Under the pieces are notes generated by a model that was not told the origin of the DNA, searched no databases, and was given only the letters and a program-made list of their open reading frames with translations. A stretch of 51,722 nt of DNA from Gemmatimonadota bacterium (lineage in GTDB: Bacteria; Gemmatimonadota; Gemmatimonadetes; Longimicrobiales; Gaopeijiaceae). A program made the translations under genes and the position numbers. Location of the stretch: NCBI GenBank assembly GCA_028875075.1, contig JAPPGF010000022.1:1-51722 (forward strand). The letters run 5' to 3'. Numbering within the stretch: the stretch's first letter is position 1; each line of letters starts with the position of its first letter. Of this stretch, positions 1 to 8,034 are shown piece by piece.

Positions 1-1
1 C

Positions 2-55
2 GACGAGGGACAACTCAGGGAGGCGCTGGAGAGCCGCCGCAGGGTTCAGGTCTGA
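2..55 (+). CDS. 3' end of an unidentified gene (partial)
   Basis: An open frame enters from the left edge and ends in TGA at 53-55, giving 17 residues (DEGQLREALESRRRVQV). Its charged, helical composition is compatible with a genuine C-terminus. Too little is visible to name a family, and it could be chance reading. The next feature on the other strand ends 20 bases further on. Confidence 0.25.
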   Translation, partial: DEGQLREALESRRRVQV

Positions 56-74
56 AAATCCCGATCAGCGGGAA

Positions 75-245
75 TCAAACGGCGGGAACCGGACCAGAGG
101 AACCCGTAAGTAGCACGGGCAAAAACAGATACGAATCTGATGCAGTCCGCTGGTAGCCCAGGAACATGTGGATGATCGAGCTGCCTACGAAGACGAGCAC
201 CGCGGCGACGAGAATCGGAAGCCAAAGCGCGAGGATCTGGACCAT
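75..245 (-). pseudogene. Truncated small membrane protein
   Basis: ATG at 243-245 is preceded by a GGAGAG ribosome site. The 56-residue product starts MVQILALWLPILVAAVLVFV, a single strong transmembrane segment, followed by SSIIHMFLGY. From memory, this opening matches a widespread uncharacterised membrane protein of roughly 130-155 residues, in which an HMVLPYHRSDY-like stretch follows the first helix. Here the similarity stops at LGYQR and an unrelated tail reaches a stop within 25 codons. I therefore read it as the intact 5' end of a gene whose remainder was replaced by a rearrangement, consistent with the phage and RecQ relics next to it. A short functional peptide cannot be excluded. Confidence 0.45.
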
Positions 246-547
246 TCAGCTCTCCGGGAGTTGTCCGTAGACGAAGCGACGGCGCAAGCTAGCCTGCACC
301 CGCACGCACGAGAAACCCGTGGTCACTCCCCTTCCCCCTGCATCTGTGCCGTGCCAGGAAGCCTGGAAGGAACCAGCATAAGGTGGGCCGTGATTCCGCC
401 CGACCGGGTTGCCACTGCAATCTCGAGGATGAACGCCGCTCCGGTTACGCGTCAACGGCTGGTGAGGCGCATCACGGCGGGGAATCTTCTAGAAGAAACA
501 GGACGGCACGATCCTCGCTTCCCGCCCTTGGGCCGCGACGGCACGCT
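246..547. other. No gene recognised
   Basis: Several open frames cross this stretch on both strands, but none has a ribosome site plus protein-like composition. It probably holds decayed sequence belonging to the AlpA-like relic that follows. Confidence 0.4.
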
Positions 548-646
548 CCGGTCCGGCTGGGCGCGCGCGCCGTCGGCTGGATCGAATCGGAGGTTGATCA
601 GTGGATTCGAGACCAGATCGCGGCTAGCCGTGAAGGCTCGGCGTGA
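548..646 (+). pseudogene. AlpA-family regulator relic (C-terminal part)
   Basis: The frame reads PVRLGARAVGWIESEVDQWI followed by RDQIAASREGSA and a stop. This is the characteristic C-terminal half of AlpA-type phage and integrative-element transcription regulators (winged helix, MerR-like, about 65-80 residues). The upstream half, which should contain a GLSRSTIYR-like helix, is not present in any frame. The gene is a 3' fragment without its DNA-recognition helix. AlpA genes normally sit beside integrases in cryptic prophages or islands, so this marks an old element boundary. Identification of the fragment is fairly secure; its activity is very unlikely. Confidence 0.6.
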
Positions 647-838
647 CCTCAAACGTAAATCATGCAAATGGTTCGTAGTCAGAGAGGACAGGAGCCATCG
701 ACAACCGTCATCCGGCAAGCTTCCGCACAAGGACAGACCTCGGACAGGCGCTCGGCCAAACGGCTCAGAGGCACCAAGAACACGGGCCAAGCCACGAGCC
801 GAAGGCCGGGCAATGTTGTAGGCGGTAGTTCCCCGACC

Positions 839-1075
839 GGTGATGAAACAGCGCTGCTCGGCATGCTCGAGGAGCCTCGGTTGCAACCTGCCGGGGAACG
901 CGGTGGGCCGGTTTATACCGTATTCACCGGCCGGTCGTTGATCGACATGGTGCGAAAGCCCCCGCGCACCGCCAAGGAGTTTGCGGAGGTTAACGGCACG
1001 GGCGCGGTCAAGCTGAAGGACTTCTGGGAACCGCCTCTTGCCGCCACCGCAGACACTTCCCCGGACGGCGGCTGA
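839..1075 (+). pseudogene. RecQ-type helicase relic (HRDC domain only)
   Basis: About 79 codons read like the end of a RecQ helicase: a helical linker (LLGMLEEPRLQPAGERG), then VYTVFTGRSLIDMVRK, RPRTAKEF-like and AEVNGTGAVKLKDF. These match the HRDC pattern PPYVVFxDxTL...RP...GVGxxKLxxYGxxFL. Only the C-terminal HRDC module remains. The helicase core and zinc-binding part are absent upstream, where the frame closes at about 657. HRDC binds nucleic acid, but there is no sign that this fragment is expressed. It may have arrived with the AlpA-bearing element beside it. Confidence 0.6.
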
Positions 1076-1175
1076 TCTGTTGCATGGGAGCTCCGGACTG
1101 CGGCCTCCAGCCCAGCCGGCAGGTCTCCTTGAGACCACGGAGTTCGCTAACTCAGCCCGAGCCGAGTGTCCTCGT

Positions 1176-2885
1176 TCAGCGAACCCCTTCTTCGAGGAGC
1201 TCGAACGAGAAGACGCCTCTGTGCTCCTGCCCGAACTCATCCTCGGTTGTCACAACCACACTATGGAGCCCAGGGCCGAGGGAATCCGGCAAGTCGAATT
1301 CCCAGATGTGCAATGAGGGTTCCGGCGGGGCGAAGGCGTTTTCGGTGCCAGCGAATCGCTCGAAAGCGCGTTCCATGAACGGGTCGGTTCGCACCACGTA
1401 GCGCATCGGGGTCGGCGGTCCGCCGTCAAGCGAGATGCGTACGGTGTCGCGTGGGCCCCCGTCGAAGAGATTGACGACCACCTTGGTACCCGGTTGTAGC
1501 GACCCTCGATTGATACCGCCATCGGCGGGAGCAGCGAGCGCTGGATCCAAAACCACACGCAGCCGATGTGGTGCATCGCTCCCGAAGGGAAACGGAATGA
1601 ACTCCGGGACCAACGTCACGTCGTTGAACTTCAACAGATAGAAACCGTTGGGGTTGCCGTCCGGCATCATTGCGTCGGCAACGCCGCGCAAGTCTCTCTG
1701 GCCTCTGGTCCATCCACTCCCGCGCGCTTCGGCCAGAGTATGTGCGATCCACGGCTGGCCGGACCAGCCGTGCGTGTGGTTGATCTCGACCTTCCAGCTA
1801 TTGCTGGTGTCGTGTCCGGCGAGGCCGTATACGTTCTCGAACGGACGCAGCAGCTCGAGCAGTTGATCGAAGTTGTCGGTATCAGGGCCTGTCACGTCGT
1901 GGGCGTGATCGCCGTCGGGCGCTTCGGTGATCAGTGGAATGTGGGTGGCGATCACGATGAGCCTGTCCCTGGGCACATGGGCGAGATCCTGCTCCAGCCA
2001 GAGCATCTGATCGTCGGAGATGAATCCTCGGTAGACCTGACTACCGGAGTCCCGCTCCCCTGCGCCAAAGTACTCAACGTTGTTCAGAGCAACGACGTGT
2101 ACGTTTCCATAGTTGAAGGAGTAGTAGGTCGGGCCGAAGTGCTTCTTGTAGGTTTCGTTGGCGTGGTGCGCGTCCGGTGACTCGAAATTGACGTCGTGGT
2201 TTCCTGGCAGAGTCCACTGCGGTATTCCGATCAGGCCGATCATTTCCTTGTGGCGATCGTAGAGGTCGAGGTTGTCGAAAACGACATCTCCCACCGTTAG
2301 CGTAAACTCTGCCTCATACGGATTCCCGAGCAGCGTGTTCACGAGGTCCTCGCGCAACATGTCTTCGTCGACATCCGTGCGAGCCTGTGTATCTGCAAAG
2401 GCGTGAGCCTTGAACCGGATCTCCCGCGAGCTGAGTCGATGAAGGGGAAAATCGATGCGATCGGGAAGCGGGCCCGTGGGCTCTATGGTCGGCCACAGCC
2501 ATTCGACGGACGTCCCGGCAATCGCCGTGGGAGTGCCGTCGGGATAGTGGAGGTAGAAGAACGACGGCAGGTTGTGCTCGTCGACCGGCACCACATATCC
2601 AGCTGGCTGGGACACGAAGAGTATCTGACCTGGAGCCAGGCCGATTTCGTACACGCCTTCCGAGTTCGTCAGAACCACGTCACAGCCGTTGCTGACGCTG
2701 ACCCCGGCCACCCCAGGCTCTCCAGGGCCGTACTCTCCGTCCTGATTGACGTCATCGAATACTCTGCCTGAGGCGGTGCCGGCACCCTCCGCGAGCCCAC
2801 CACACTGTGCATGAACGCCCGGCGTGATCAGAAACGAGATCAGCAGGCCGACGAGAGGTGATGCAACAAGGGCATGTGGTTTCAT
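1176..2885 (-). CDS. Secreted calcineurin-like metallophosphoesterase
   Basis: Predicted exported phosphoesterase of 569 residues. The start at 2885 gives a signal peptide (MKPHALVASPLVGLLISF, cleavage after HAQ) and sits behind AAGGA; an upstream in-frame ATG would spoil the signal. Residues 37-110 form a SdrD/collagen-binding-like or MetallophosN beta domain with a DVNQDGEYGPGE calcium-loop-like motif. The catalytic domain follows: FADTQ (~163), GD (199-200), GNHD (228-231) and ATH (315). A C-terminal MetallophosC-type domain carries the DGNPNGFYLLKF signature (~409). The usual GHxH metal motif reads GHDT at 357-360, so one metal ligand is missing or supplied elsewhere. The substrate is unknown; the family includes periplasmic phosphodiesterases. 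It is monocistronic, with a good promoter just upstream. Confidence 0.88.
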   Translation of the reverse strand: MKPHALVASPLVGLLISFLITPGVHAQCGGLAEGAGTASGRVFDDVNQDGEYGPGEPGVAGVSVSNGCDVVLTNSEGVYEIGLAPGQILFVSQPAGYVVPVDEHNLPSFFYLHYPDGTPTAIAGTSVEWLWPTIEPTGPLPDRIDFPLHRLSSREIRFKAHAFADTQARTDVDEDMLREDLVNTLLGNPYEAEFTLTVGDVVFDNLDLYDRHKEMIGLIGIPQWTLPGNHDVNFESPDAHHANETYKKHFGPTYYSFNYGNVHVVALNNVEYFGAGERDSGSQVYRGFISDDQMLWLEQDLAHVPRDRLIVIATHIPLITEAPDGDHAHDVTGPDTDNFDQLLELLRPFENVYGLAGHDTSNSWKVEINHTHGWSGQPWIAHTLAEARGSGWTRGQRDLRGVADAMMPDGNPNGFYLLKFNDVTLVPEFIPFPFGSDAPHRLRVVLDPALAAPADGGINRGSLQPGTKVVVNLFDGGPRDTVRISLDGGPPTPMRYVVRTDPFMERAFERFAGTENAFAPPEPSLHIWEFDLPDSLGPGLHSVVVTTEDEFGQEHRGVFSFELLEEGVR

Positions 2886-2926
2886 CGGAATCCTTCGAAC
2901 CGTTGGAGTGGCTGCGGCCAGATCCA

Positions 2927-2955
2927 ATTATGTTCGCCGACTCGGTGAGTAGCAA
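2927..2955 (-). promoter_or_regulatory. Predicted sigma70-type promoter of the phosphoesterase gene
   Basis: On the minus strand TTGCTA (2955-2950) and CATAAT (2932-2927) are separated by exactly 17 bases. They match the -35 and -10 consensus at 4/6 and 5/6. Transcription would begin near 2920, leaving a leader of about 35 bases before the start codon at 2885. The match is by eye and untested. Confidence 0.45.
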
Positions 2956-3019
2956 GAAAGACGAGATCGCACGCTTCTTACAGCATTCCGGTGCCCAGCG
3001 GCCGGCCTCTCCACCTGTT

Positions 3020-4228
3020 CTAGAACCGCACGTTGACCAGCGGGACCTTCCAGATCAATCCGTCCTGTCCCTTCCCCCTCGCGGTAGGTTCCTGCGCCGG
3101 GGACGGCAGCGGAGCGGAGAGAGACCACCCGCCCCGAGCCCGGTTCAGCAGCGCGCCGGGCGCGGGAAACGAGGCGGCAGCCTGGGCGCCGTCCGCGGGA
3201 TCTCCTTCCCCGCCGTCGCCGTCCGTCAGCGCCACCCCGAGGAGCAGACCCGCGATGCTGCTCGCTAGGATGGTTGCCATCGCGGTGTCATCGTCGTCCG
3301 GCTGGGTGATCAGCACGAGCCCGGTGCCGCCCATCCCGCCCATCAGGCCGCCGATGCTGATCAGCCGCGCCCTCGACCGGCTGAGCGGCAACTGGCTCCC
3401 GGCGATCGCTCCGCCCACGAGACCCGCGTTCCCGGCGGCCATCATCGTGGCCCAGACCGTGTTCTCGTCCACGTCCATGAGGCTCGCCGACGCGAGTCCG
3501 AACCACGCTCCCCAAAGGCTCCCCAGCATGGCCGAGGTCGAGGTCCCCGGCGTGACCTCGCGCCGGGCCGCCAGGAGTCCGCCCGCGATTCCGAGCGCGC
3601 CGCCGGCGATCGCGGCAGCCATGGTGGCTTCGAGGGTCTGGTCGTCGTGGATCAGGATGTCGCCTTCGATCAGCCGCTCTCCGCCTCCGAGGTCCAGGGC
3701 GTTGGCCCAGCCCAGCCCCTGCAGCGTGCCCCACGTTCCGCCCCACGTGATCGCCCGAGCCTGACCCAGCGACACCGGCCGCGAGTTCGCCAGCGCGGTC
3801 CCAGCAAGGAATCCCGCAGGCCCCCCCACCAACAGTCCGAGCCCATACGCCTCCGGACCCTCCGATCCCAGGGCCGTGGGCACCGCCATCCCCATCCAGA
3901 TGCCGTACAGCGCCGACCACACCCTCAGTTCGGTCTCGCCCCCGCCCCGCGAGCTTGCCGCCACGGCGGCGTCCAGGCGGGCCAGGGCGGTCTCGGCGGC
4001 GGGGGTGCCCGGGAAGCGGTCGGCTATGTGCCGGTAGAGCGCTTGGGCGATGTCGCCCTCTCCACGGCCCTCGAAGTCGGAAGCGGTCGCGAGCAGGACG
4101 GCTGCCGAGTCGGCCGGGCTCGGGGCCTGGGCAGAGGCGGGCTCGGGTGCAGTCGCTGCACCGGCCAGCAAGCCGACGAAGAGGGCCGTGCGGACGCAAA
4201 CGGCACGCACCGGGACAAGGGTGGGCAT
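3020..4228 (-). CDS. Exported glycine/alanine-rich protein of unknown function
   Basis: 402 residues from the ATG at 4228; a GTG three codons upstream is possible. It has a signal peptide ending ASAQA and then a short helical TPR-like stretch (ALYRHIADRFPGTPAAETAL) typical of tripartite helical repeats. Roughly residues 105-345 consist of repeated glycine-rich hydrophobic hairpins (GLLVGGPAGFLAGTAL, AGGALGIAGGLLAA, GNAGLVGGAIAG), about eight in all. They resemble glycine-zipper membrane-inserting segments. The C-terminus is polar and ends in VNVRF; a terminal Phe is compatible with outer-membrane assembly. I do not recognise a named family. It stands alone between divergent and convergent genes. 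Confidence 0.75.
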   Translation of the reverse strand: MPTLVPVRAVCVRTALFVGLLAGAATAPEPASAQAPSPADSAAVLLATASDFEGRGEGDIAQALYRHIADRFPGTPAAETALARLDAAVAASSRGGGETELRVWSALYGIWMGMAVPTALGSEGPEAYGLGLLVGGPAGFLAGTALANSRPVSLGQARAITWGGTWGTLQGLGWANALDLGGGERLIEGDILIHDDQTLEATMAAAIAGGALGIAGGLLAARREVTPGTSTSAMLGSLWGAWFGLASASLMDVDENTVWATMMAAGNAGLVGGAIAGSQLPLSRSRARLISIGGLMGGMGGTGLVLITQPDDDDTAMATILASSIAGLLLGVALTDGDGGEGDPADGAQAAASFPAPGALLNRARGGWSLSAPLPSPAQEPTARGKGQDGLIWKVPLVNVRF

Positions 4229-4572
4229 TTCCAACACTACCCTCGTCTACAGCGGTCCGCGAGTCGGGCCCGCCGCGGGAGAATTCGGCCGGCCGGCGCG
4301 CGGGCGCTCACGGAGACGTGGATGGCCAAGGCGGTGAGCGCGTGCCTCCGCGTGCCCGACGCGTTTTCCGCAGAAAGAGAGCCTCGCCCGGGCCACGGCG
4401 CCCCCGTGGCAGGCCCGGCTCGCCTGAGGCTATCTTCTCCGTTCGGGCGGCGCCCCCCTTCCCTGCCGCTCCGTGGAGCGAGTCGGAGGGCTCGGGCGAG
4501 GGGCCGCGGCCGCCCGCTCCCTTGGCCGACCGCCGGGTCGCTGGCGGCCCGGATCACTCCAGGAGGCCCCCG
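4229..4572. other. Divergent intergenic region
   Basis: This separates the leftward exported-protein gene from the rightward DUF6526 gene and should contain both promoters. It is very GC-rich. No convincing -35/-10 pair or coding relic was seen. Confidence 0.4.
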
Positions 4573-5007
4573 ATGCCCGTGAAGGCGCAGAACTTCCGGA
4601 ACCATGCGCGCTACGTGCCCGTCTACCACTACGTCGTCTACCCCATCCTCCTGCTGAACTTCGGCTGGGCGGCATGGAGCCTCCGCGACGTCTCCTTCCC
4701 GGCGGTCCTCGACGTGCTCGTGGCCGCCGCCCTGCTCCTTCTGACCTACTACGTGCGGAGTTTCGCGCTGAAGGCGCAGGACCGGGTGATCCGCCTGGAG
4801 ATGCGCCTCCGCATGAGGGAACTGCTGCCCGAGGAGCTGCAGGGCCGGATCGGCGAGTTCACGCCGATGCAGATGGTGGGCCTCCGCTTCGCCGGCGACG
4901 CCGAGCTGGCGGCCCTCGCCCGGAGGGTGCTGGACGAGAAGATCACCCGGGCGAAGCCCATCAAGCGGCTGATCACCGACTGGCAGGGGGACCACTACCG
5001 CGTCTAG
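4573..5007 (+). CDS. DUF6526 family membrane-associated protein
   Basis: 144 residues, ATG at 4573 behind a perfect AGGAGG six bases upstream. The opening QNFRNHARYVPVYHYVVYP and the two hydrophobic segments (residues ~20-38 and 46-64) followed by a charged helical tail (EMRLRMRELLPEELQGRIGE) match the DUF6526 pattern: two transmembrane helices plus a cytosolic coiled domain. Function is unknown in the family. The gene is followed 239 bases later by a TPR gene on the same strand, with no sign of coupling. Confidence 0.8.
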   Translation: MPVKAQNFRNHARYVPVYHYVVYPILLLNFGWAAWSLRDVSFPAVLDVLVAAALLLLTYYVRSFALKAQDRVIRLEMRLRMRELLPEELQGRIGEFTPMQMVGLRFAGDAELAALARRVLDEKITRAKPIKRLITDWQGDHYRV

Positions 5008-5245
5008 AAGGCGGGCCCTGCCCCGAGCGCAGAGTGGAGCGGCCGAGCTTCCTCCCGCTCCTGTTCCGTCACCGGAGATCTCCAGCGCCCGACCGCACAG
5101 CGGCACCCGATGCTCCCGCGCCGTCTTCATCCGGCTTGCTGGTATCGTCGCCGCGCCCGCATCTTGATCCGTCTCGCTCCACACCGCCATGAACTCGAAC
5201 GCCAGCGCGTCCGCCTTGGCCGATTCGGACGTCCGCACCTTCTCG

Positions 5246-6001
5246 ATGAAAGCCAACCGATTCACCCACTTGGCCGTAGCCGTCAGGCTCGCCATGACCG
5301 CGAGCCTCGCCCTCCTCGCCGCCGACGCCAGCGCGCAGTCGTTCGATGACGCCAGAGCCGCCTACGGCGAAGGCCGTTTCCTTGACGCCGCGGAGCACGG
5401 CGAGGCGCTCGGGACCTCCGAAGGCTACGCCCTGGCGGCGCGATCGCTGTCGATATACGCCCACTACGTGGCGACCGACGGGGAACGGAAGGAGATCATC
5501 GACCGCGCGATTCGGGTGGCCGAGGAGGCGCTGCGTGCCGACTCGGCCAACCCCGAAGGCCTTTACCAGGCCGCCCACGCCTACGGCCGGTTTGCTCAAC
5601 ACAACGGCAAGATGACCGTCCTTCGCAAGGGCACGATGGGGAAGATCCGCGACTTGCTGGAGGCCGCGATCGCCCTGGACCCGGGCTTCGCCGACGCGGT
5701 TCTGGCCCTGGGCGGCTGGCACGCCGACGTCCACGACGCCGGACGGGTGGCCCGGTGGATGTACGGGGGCAATCGCGAGAGGGCCGCCGAACTATTCGAG
5801 CGCGCCCTGGAAATGATGCCGAATTCGAGAGTCGCGCTGTACGAGTACGCCGTGAGACTTCCGGACCTCGACAAGGACGGGGGCAGTGAACGGGCGGGGC
5901 AGCTTCTGGCGAGGGCGGCGGAACTGCGTGTAGCCGACGTCTACGACGGGTTCATCCAGGAGCTGGTACTGGCGGAACTGGCGGCACGCGAGGGGCGGTA
6001 G
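5246..6001 (+). CDS. Exported TPR-repeat protein
   Basis: 251 residues when started at 5246, which gives a signal peptide (MKANRFTHLAVAVRLAMTAS...ADASAQS). Starts at 5189 and 5294 are also open and none has a strong ribosome site. The mature protein is helical, with TPR-like units: FDDARAAYGEGRFLDAAEHG, EEALRADSANPEGLYQAAHA, AIALDPGFADAVLALGGWHA and FERALEMMPNSRVALYEYAV. The spacing suggests four to five repeats. It resembles TatT/TRAP-T-like periplasmic TPR proteins in architecture, but that is only an analogy. The likely role is protein-protein contact in the periplasm. Confidence 0.75.
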   Translation: MKANRFTHLAVAVRLAMTASLALLAADASAQSFDDARAAYGEGRFLDAAEHGEALGTSEGYALAARSLSIYAHYVATDGERKEIIDRAIRVAEEALRADSANPEGLYQAAHAYGRFAQHNGKMTVLRKGTMGKIRDLLEAAIALDPGFADAVLALGGWHADVHDAGRVARWMYGGNRERAAELFERALEMMPNSRVALYEYAVRLPDLDKDGGSERAGQLLARAAELRVADVYDGFIQELVLAELAAREGR

Positions 6002-6175
6002 CAGGATCAGCTTACCGCCCACGGCCCGTCGGTGAGCCCCGGGATCCTGGCGATGTCGACTGCGACCACCCTGCACCTCCTCTCCGAGATAAAGAGATAG
6101 CGTCACTACCCGTATTCGTGAAGTTCTTGCCCCTCTTGGATTTCGACGGACTTGCCGCCAAGGGCCGGGGACGAG

Positions 6176-6205
6176 GCTAGCGCTGGGCACTGGGTGCCTG
6201 CTAGC
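6176..6205. promoter_or_regulatory. Nested inverted repeat upstream of hicB, possible operator
   Basis: GCTAGC (6176-6181) and GCTAGC (6200-6205) flank GGCAC (6186-6190) and GTGCC (6194-6198), a near-symmetrical 30-base element ending 34 bases before the hicB start. HicB-type antitoxins often autorepress by binding palindromes at this distance. The assignment is by position only. Confidence 0.3.
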
Positions 6206-6238
6206 GTCAATGCGTCAAGAGTATCAAGGAGGTCAGTC

Positions 6239-6460
6239 GTGGACCTGCAATGCACGGCGGTGTTCCGGAAGGTTCCTGAAGGCTACATCGCCTTCATCGA
6301 GGAGTTTCCCAGTGCCAACACCCAAGGTGCATCCCTCGAAGAAGCTCGGACGAACCTTCGCGAAGCCGTCGCCTTGGTGATCGAAGCCAACCGGGAAATG
6401 GCCCGCGAGGACGCGAGCGCCGGGGCAATCATCAGAGAGCCGATCACTGTCACGGCGTGA
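6239..6460 (+). CDS. hicB: HicB-family antitoxin
   Basis: 73 residues. The GTG start at 6239 follows a perfect AAGGAGG at 6226-6232; earlier starts lack one. The sequence shows the partial RNase-H-like HicB fold: CTAVFRKVPEGYIAFIEEFP, then GASLEEARTNLREAVALVIEA, ending in PITVTA. There is no C-terminal DNA-binding extension, so this is the short HicB form. Its role would be to neutralise the HicA mRNA interferase by masking its active site. Its stop overlaps the GTG start of hicA (GTGA at 6457-6460), the classical coupled layout, here in the antitoxin-first order. Confidence 0.88.
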   Translation: MDLQCTAVFRKVPEGYIAFIEEFPSANTQGASLEEARTNLREAVALVIEANREMAREDASAGAIIREPITVTA

Positions 6461-6827
6461 AGGGCCGGGACTTGCCGCGGCACTTGGCACAACCCGGGTG
6501 CGCCTTCCTGCGTAGGGCGGGAACCACTCCCTCTACATCAACCGGCTGGCCAAGAAGGTTTCAACCATTCCCGGGTACAACGAGATCAACCAGAACCTCG
6601 CCAGAAAGATCTGCAAGGACCTCCAAGTGCCCTGGCCACCAGACAGCCAAGATGCCGAAGCGGCTGCCGCCGCTGTCGTGGACCGGGCGCACGTCGCACA
6701 CGCGTCAGGATCGTACCGATCGGCGGCGGGGACCGTGTCACCGCGCAGCTTGCGAAGCATCGCCAAGCCCGGCTCGACGGCCCGGCCACTCATCTTCGCT
6801 GACCGGCCTCGACGACCGCGGAACTAG
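6457..6827 (+). pseudogene. hicA: HicA toxin gene with a single-base frameshift
   Basis: Reading starts at GTG 6457 as MKGRDLPRHLAQPGCAFLRR, the normal HicA opening. From about 6515 the family sequence continues only in another frame: GGNHSLYINRLAKKVSTIP, then GYNEINQNLARKICKDLQVP. Restoring one G in the GGG run at 6515-6517 joins the halves exactly and recovers the GGNH motif with the catalytic His. The second frame stays open to TAG at 6825-6827, so the product also has an unusual ~60-residue alanine/arginine-rich tail beyond the normal HicA end. As written, the toxin is inactivated before its catalytic residue while hicB is intact. A homopolymer sequencing error is the main alternative. 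Confidence 0.85.
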
Positions 6828-6878
6828 ATGTCCGAACACCGGTAGGGCGCCTCAAGGGTTGCGCCTCCATTGGCTGTC

Positions 6879-7952
6879 ATGATTTCACGCGACCTACCCC
6901 CTGAGTCGGTCATGCGCGAGGCGTTCCTCGGGCGTGACACCCTATTCGAGGGCGTGTTCGTCGCCGGTGTGCACACGACAGGCATCTTCTGCCGCCCCAC
7001 GTGCCCGGCCAAGAAGCCCCGTCCCGAGAACGTGTCCTTCTTCGGCAGCCCCCGCGAGGCGCTGCTGGCAGGCTATCGAGCCTGCAGACGCTGCCGGCCA
7101 CTGGATCCGGCCGGGGGCCCACCACAGTGGCTGGCGCCCCTGCTCGAGGCCGTCGAAGAAGATCCAGCCGGGCGCTGGACCGACCAGGACATTCGCTCGC
7201 GAGGCCTCAGCCCCGAGCGCGTGCGCCGTTGGTTCAAGAACAACCACGGCATGACGTTCCAGGCGTATCACCGGGCGAGGCGGCTCGGCTCGGCGCTCGG
7301 GCAGGTCCAGTTGGGCTCCAGCGGGGGGCGGGCGGCTCTCGAGGCGGGCTACGACTCCTTGTCGGGGAGCCAGAAGGCCTTTCGGCGGTATTTCGGCACG
7401 CCGCCCACCGATCTGGAAGGTGCGAGCGTCATCAAGGTGAGCCGGTTGGCCACGGCGCTAGGGCTCATGCTGGTCGGCGCGACCGACGACAAGCTCATCC
7501 TCCTCGAGTTCGTGGACCGGCGAATGCTACCGACTCAGATCAAGCGCATTCGGGACCGCCTCGGTGCCGTCTTCGTGCCGGACCGCAACGCGCTCACGAC
7601 CGAGGTCGACCAGCAACTGCACGCCTATTTCCGGGGAAGGCTCCGGGACTTCGACCTGCCCCTGGAGACGCCCGGCACGGACTTCCAGCGCGAAGTCTGG
7701 GATGCGCTGCGCACGATCCCCTACGGCGAGACCCGGAGCTACTCAGAGCTTGCCCGCCAGGTGGGGAGGCCCCATGCGGTGCGCGCCGTCGGGCGGGCCA
7801 ACGGCTTCAACGCTGTGGCCATCGTCGTTCCGTGTCACCGGGTCATTGGCGCCGACGGCAGGCTGGTGGGCTACGGCGGCGGCGTGTGGCGAAAACAACG
7901 GCTCCTGGACCTGGAGCGCGACGACTCGGCGAGCGGGGAGCCAACGGCATGA
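6879..7952 (+). CDS. ada: Ada: methyl-DNA repair protein and transcription activator
   Basis: 357 residues from ATG 6879 (E. coli Ada is 354). The N-terminal Ada zinc domain has C38, C42, C69 and C72 (CRPTC...CRRC); one of these accepts methyl groups from phosphotriesters. Residues ~98-175 are an AraC-type helix-turn-helix region (TDQDIRSRGLSPERVRRWF, then GMTFQAYHRARRL). Residues ~185-345 are the O6-methylguanine methyltransferase domain with the PCHRV active site (C319) and the FQREVWDALRTIPYGETRSY signature. It repairs alkylated DNA and, once methylated, activates alkylation-response genes. All key residues are present. It stands alone downstream of hicBA. Confidence 0.95.
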   Translation: MISRDLPPESVMREAFLGRDTLFEGVFVAGVHTTGIFCRPTCPAKKPRPENVSFFGSPREALLAGYRACRRCRPLDPAGGPPQWLAPLLEAVEEDPAGRWTDQDIRSRGLSPERVRRWFKNNHGMTFQAYHRARRLGSALGQVQLGSSGGRAALEAGYDSLSGSQKAFRRYFGTPPTDLEGASVIKVSRLATALGLMLVGATDDKLILLEFVDRRMLPTQIKRIRDRLGAVFVPDRNALTTEVDQQLHAYFRGRLRDFDLPLETPGTDFQREVWDALRTIPYGETRSYSELARQVGRPHAVRAVGRANGFNAVAIVVPCHRVIGADGRLVGYGGGVWRKQRLLDLERDDSASGEPTA

Positions 7953-8034
7953 GCGCCCCCGCTGCCTCGCTGGCAACCCGTAACAATGGTAGGGACACTC
8001 CCACTACTGTTTCCGGGCAACGCGGGCTCAACTC

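Noticed and set aside
1122..1136. GGTCTC-CTT-GAGACC hairpin downstream of the phosphoesterase
   Set aside because: Six base pairs and no T run; too weak to call a terminator.
452..1240. 262-codon open frame on the minus strand
   Set aside because: Arg/Ser-rich shadow with no start context; the plus strand carries AlpA and RecQ relics instead.
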